From Eubacteriales bacterium (GTDB lineage: Bacteria; Bacillota; Clostridia; Lachnospirales; Lachnospiraceae), in the NCBI GenBank assembly GCA_030527665.1, contig JAUNAK010000028.1:1-32281 (forward strand): DNA of 32,281 nt. The letters are read 5' to 3'. Under the pieces are notes generated by a model. It worked only from the letters and a program-made list of their open reading frames with translations. It was not told the origin of the DNA and ran no database searches. The position numbers and the translations under genes were made by a program. Below, piece after piece: positions 30,824-32,281 of this stretch. Within the stretch, counting starts at the first letter, position 1. Every line of letters starts with the position of its first letter.

Positions 30824-32134
30824 TTGAAGTATTTAATTGGAATTATCGTTTTGGGACTGGTTGTTCTGTTCCACGAATTCGGACATTTTCTTCTGGCGCG
30901 GATGAATCATATCGTAGTAGAGGAGTTTTCCCTGGGCATGGGACCGAGAATCCTGTCGCATACAAGCAGGAAAAGCGGTACGGTCTATTCCTGGAAGCTC
31001 CTGCCCTTCGGCGGTTCCTGTGCCATGCTGAATGAGGAGGAAGGGGAACCGACGGAAGGAAGCTTTATCGGGGCTAAGATCTGGCAGCGGGCACTTGTGG
31101 TAGCGGCCGGACCGGCATTTAACCTGATCCTGGCATTTTTGATCTCTGTGATCCTTGTGTCTGTAACGGGTGCAGATCCGGCATATCTGGCGGGCATTGA
31201 ATCCGGTACACCGGAAGCTGAGGCAGGACTGCAGGACGGTGACCGTGTGGTTCGATATAACGGCAGTACGATTGCGAACAGTCGGGAACTCTATATGGTT
31301 TCGCTGATGAATGAGACACCTACGGATGAAATCACCATGACGGTCGTTCATGCGGATGGTCAAAAGGAGAAGATCAGTTATCAGCCGGAACTGACCAGCC
31401 GGTATCTGCTTGGTTTTTCCTATGGAGAATCAGATAACGGAGATGGTATTCTGGTATCCATGGTCAACAAAGACAGTGTTCTGAAGGGCAGCGGCATTCA
31501 GATGGGCGATGTGATCACATCGATCAACGGTGTTCCGATCAGCGGGATGGAGTCTATGGGCAATTATTTGTCCGAGCATCCGATGGATGGCTCACCGGTA
31601 ACACTGACCTATAAAAGTGCAAACGGAAAAGAAAAAGAAGTGGCAGGGCTGATTCCTGTGGAGAAAAAGCTGGCGGTTCTGCATTTCGGATTTCAGGCTG
31701 CCAGAGTAAAGCAGGGAATCGGCGGTATAATTGCCTACAGTTTCGGTGAAGTTGGTTTATGGGTGCGCGTGACGGGACGAACGCTTGCCGGCATGTTCAG
31801 CGGTCTGTTTTCTGTTAATGATATGTCTGGTCCGGTCGGTATCGTCAAATCCATGGGAGATACTGTTGCAGATACGGCCAAAGAGTATTCTGTTCTGTCT
31901 GCAGTTTTAACTATGCTGAGTCTGGCATCGATGATCTCCTGCAACCTGGGACTGATGAACCTGATTCCGCTTCCTGCACTGGACGGCGGAAGACTGCTGA
32001 TGATGCTGATCGAAGCCGTGTCCAGAAAAGAAGTGAATCGAAATGTGGAAGCATTCATCAATTATGCGGGACTGATCGCATTGATGGTACTGATGGCCTT
32101 TGTGACCGCATATGATATTTTGAAGCTGTTCTAA
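30824..32134 (+). CDS. rseP: RIP metalloprotease (site-2 protease family)
   Basis: A 436-residue intramembrane zinc protease (RseP/RasP family) that cuts anti-sigma factors, remnant signal peptides and other membrane substrates. The first membrane helix holds the zinc-binding HEFGH at residues 17-21. Two PDZ-like domains lie in the middle (about 120-190 and 195-265; GLQDGDRVVRYNG and GIQMGDVITSING). The third zinc ligand is in LIPLPALDGGRLL near residue 390, with a final helix at the end. The TTG start is used because an in-frame TAA sits two codons upstream and no ATG precedes HEFGH; its own ribosome binding site is poor. It is the last gene of the block and is followed by a strong terminator. 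Confidence 0.92.
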   Translation: MKYLIGIIVLGLVVLFHEFGHFLLARMNHIVVEEFSLGMGPRILSHTSRKSGTVYSWKLLPFGGSCAMLNEEEGEPTEGSFIGAKIWQRALVVAAGPAFNLILAFLISVILVSVTGADPAYLAGIESGTPEAEAGLQDGDRVVRYNGSTIANSRELYMVSLMNETPTDEITMTVVHADGQKEKISYQPELTSRYLLGFSYGESDNGDGILVSMVNKDSVLKGSGIQMGDVITSINGVPISGMESMGNYLSEHPMDGSPVTLTYKSANGKEKEVAGLIPVEKKLAVLHFGFQAARVKQGIGGIIAYSFGEVGLWVRVTGRTLAGMFSGLFSVNDMSGPVGIVKSMGDTVADTAKEYSVLSAVLTMLSLASMISCNLGLMNLIPLPALDGGRLLMMLIEAVSRKEVNRNVEAFINYAGLIALMVLMAFVTAYDILKLF

Positions 32135-32167
32135 ACTTCTTGGCCGCGATTTGAAAAAACATATTTA

Positions 32168-32233
32168 CTCATCTTTTGATGAGAAAAGACCATCTGGTCT
32201 CTCGCAGCAATGGGAGTCAGATGGTCTTTTTTT
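32168..32233 (+). terminator. Terminator after rseP, with a preceding small hairpin
   Basis: AAAAGACCATCTG (32184-32196) and CAGATGGTCTTTT (32218-32230) form a perfect 13-bp stem, followed by TTT. Just upstream, CTCATC-TTTT-GATGAG (32168-32183) forms a second hairpin. It closes the pyrH-rseP block, so any ispG or polC gene beyond the window would be a separate unit. Confidence 0.9.
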
Positions 32234-32255
32234 GGTTCTAAGTCAATAGTTGGGG

Positions 32256-32276
32256 CGCGATTCGTCAGGAATCGCG
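32256..32276. repeat. Inverted repeat at the right edge of the window
   Basis: CGCGATTC (32256-32263) and GAATCGCG (32269-32276) are perfect complements around GTCAG. GC-rich short palindromes of this kind also occur in the frr-uppS gap. It is only five bases from the window end, so its context is unknown. Confidence 0.5.
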
Positions 32277-32281
32277 TCCTT

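Noticed and set aside
30796-31035. Plus-strand frame of 79 residues beginning GTG at 30796
   Set aside because: It overlaps rseP out of frame and its product resembles nothing. The nearby ribosome binding site fits the short GTG frame at 30794 equally well.
1-32281. Defence system, prophage or biosynthetic cluster
   Set aside because: No nuclease-helicase, toxin-antitoxin, recombinase, phage structural or peptide-modifying gene could be recognised; apart from the AT-rich left part, the genes are ordinary metabolism and housekeeping.

Overview
The window looks like part of a chromosome from a gut Clostridia species, most likely Lachnospiraceae (Blautia/Ruminococcus-like). This is an inference from protein families and gene order, not from a database match. 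Supporting signs are strong AGGAGG-type ribosome binding sites, a maltodextrin ABC operon with its own 4-alpha-glucanotransferase and LacI regulator, an EF-G paralogue, DUF1846, DUF4003 and DUF5662 proteins, and the conserved pyrH-frr-uppS-cdsA-dxr-rseP block. No phage, transposase, CRISPR array, rRNA or tRNA was recognised.

Left part (1-6800), an AT-rich accessory zone with decayed genes. A minus-strand pair (flavin reductase-like protein and a truncated NAD(P)-binding protein) is divergent from a TetR regulator. The TetR gene is followed by a collapsed flavodoxin-like oxidoreductase pseudogene and an intact aldo/keto reductase, so the set reads as a redox or electrophile-response island. 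Next come two alpha/beta hydrolases separated by an acetyltransferase remnant, and a DUF4003 gene with its own promoter and an operator-like palindrome. A long nested hairpin terminates DUF4003 and the convergent DUF1846 gene.

Middle part (8700-24050), carbohydrate and core metabolism. A well-formed promoter drives an EF-G paralogue that lacks the switch II histidine and the NKxD motif. Then come a small membrane protein and ilvE. The maltodextrin operon follows: substrate-binding lipoprotein, an internal terminator, two permeases, malQ, and a LacI-type regulator. No ATPase gene is present, so the transporter presumably uses a shared MsmK-type ATPase encoded elsewhere. After it lie an Orn/Lys/Arg decarboxylase-family protein, exonuclease III and a GH13 debranching-enzyme-like protein that has lost key catalytic residues.

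Right part (24050-32281), housekeeping. DUF5662 and aspartate kinase are adjacent. They are followed by pyrH, frr, uppS, cdsA, dxr and rseP, which link UMP phosphorylation, ribosome recycling, isoprenoid and undecaprenyl synthesis, phospholipid synthesis and intramembrane proteolysis.

The most unusual non-coding object lies between frr and uppS. It is a roughly 185-nt element (27456-27640) whose ends pair as a 16-bp stem enclosing three hairpins, two of them with GA-rich internal loops and one with a GAAA tetraloop. Its first hairpin has a diverged second copy 14 kb away, downstream of ilvE, with compensatory base-pair changes. Both copies directly follow a terminator. This is the best candidate here for an undescribed structured RNA or palindromic repeat family.
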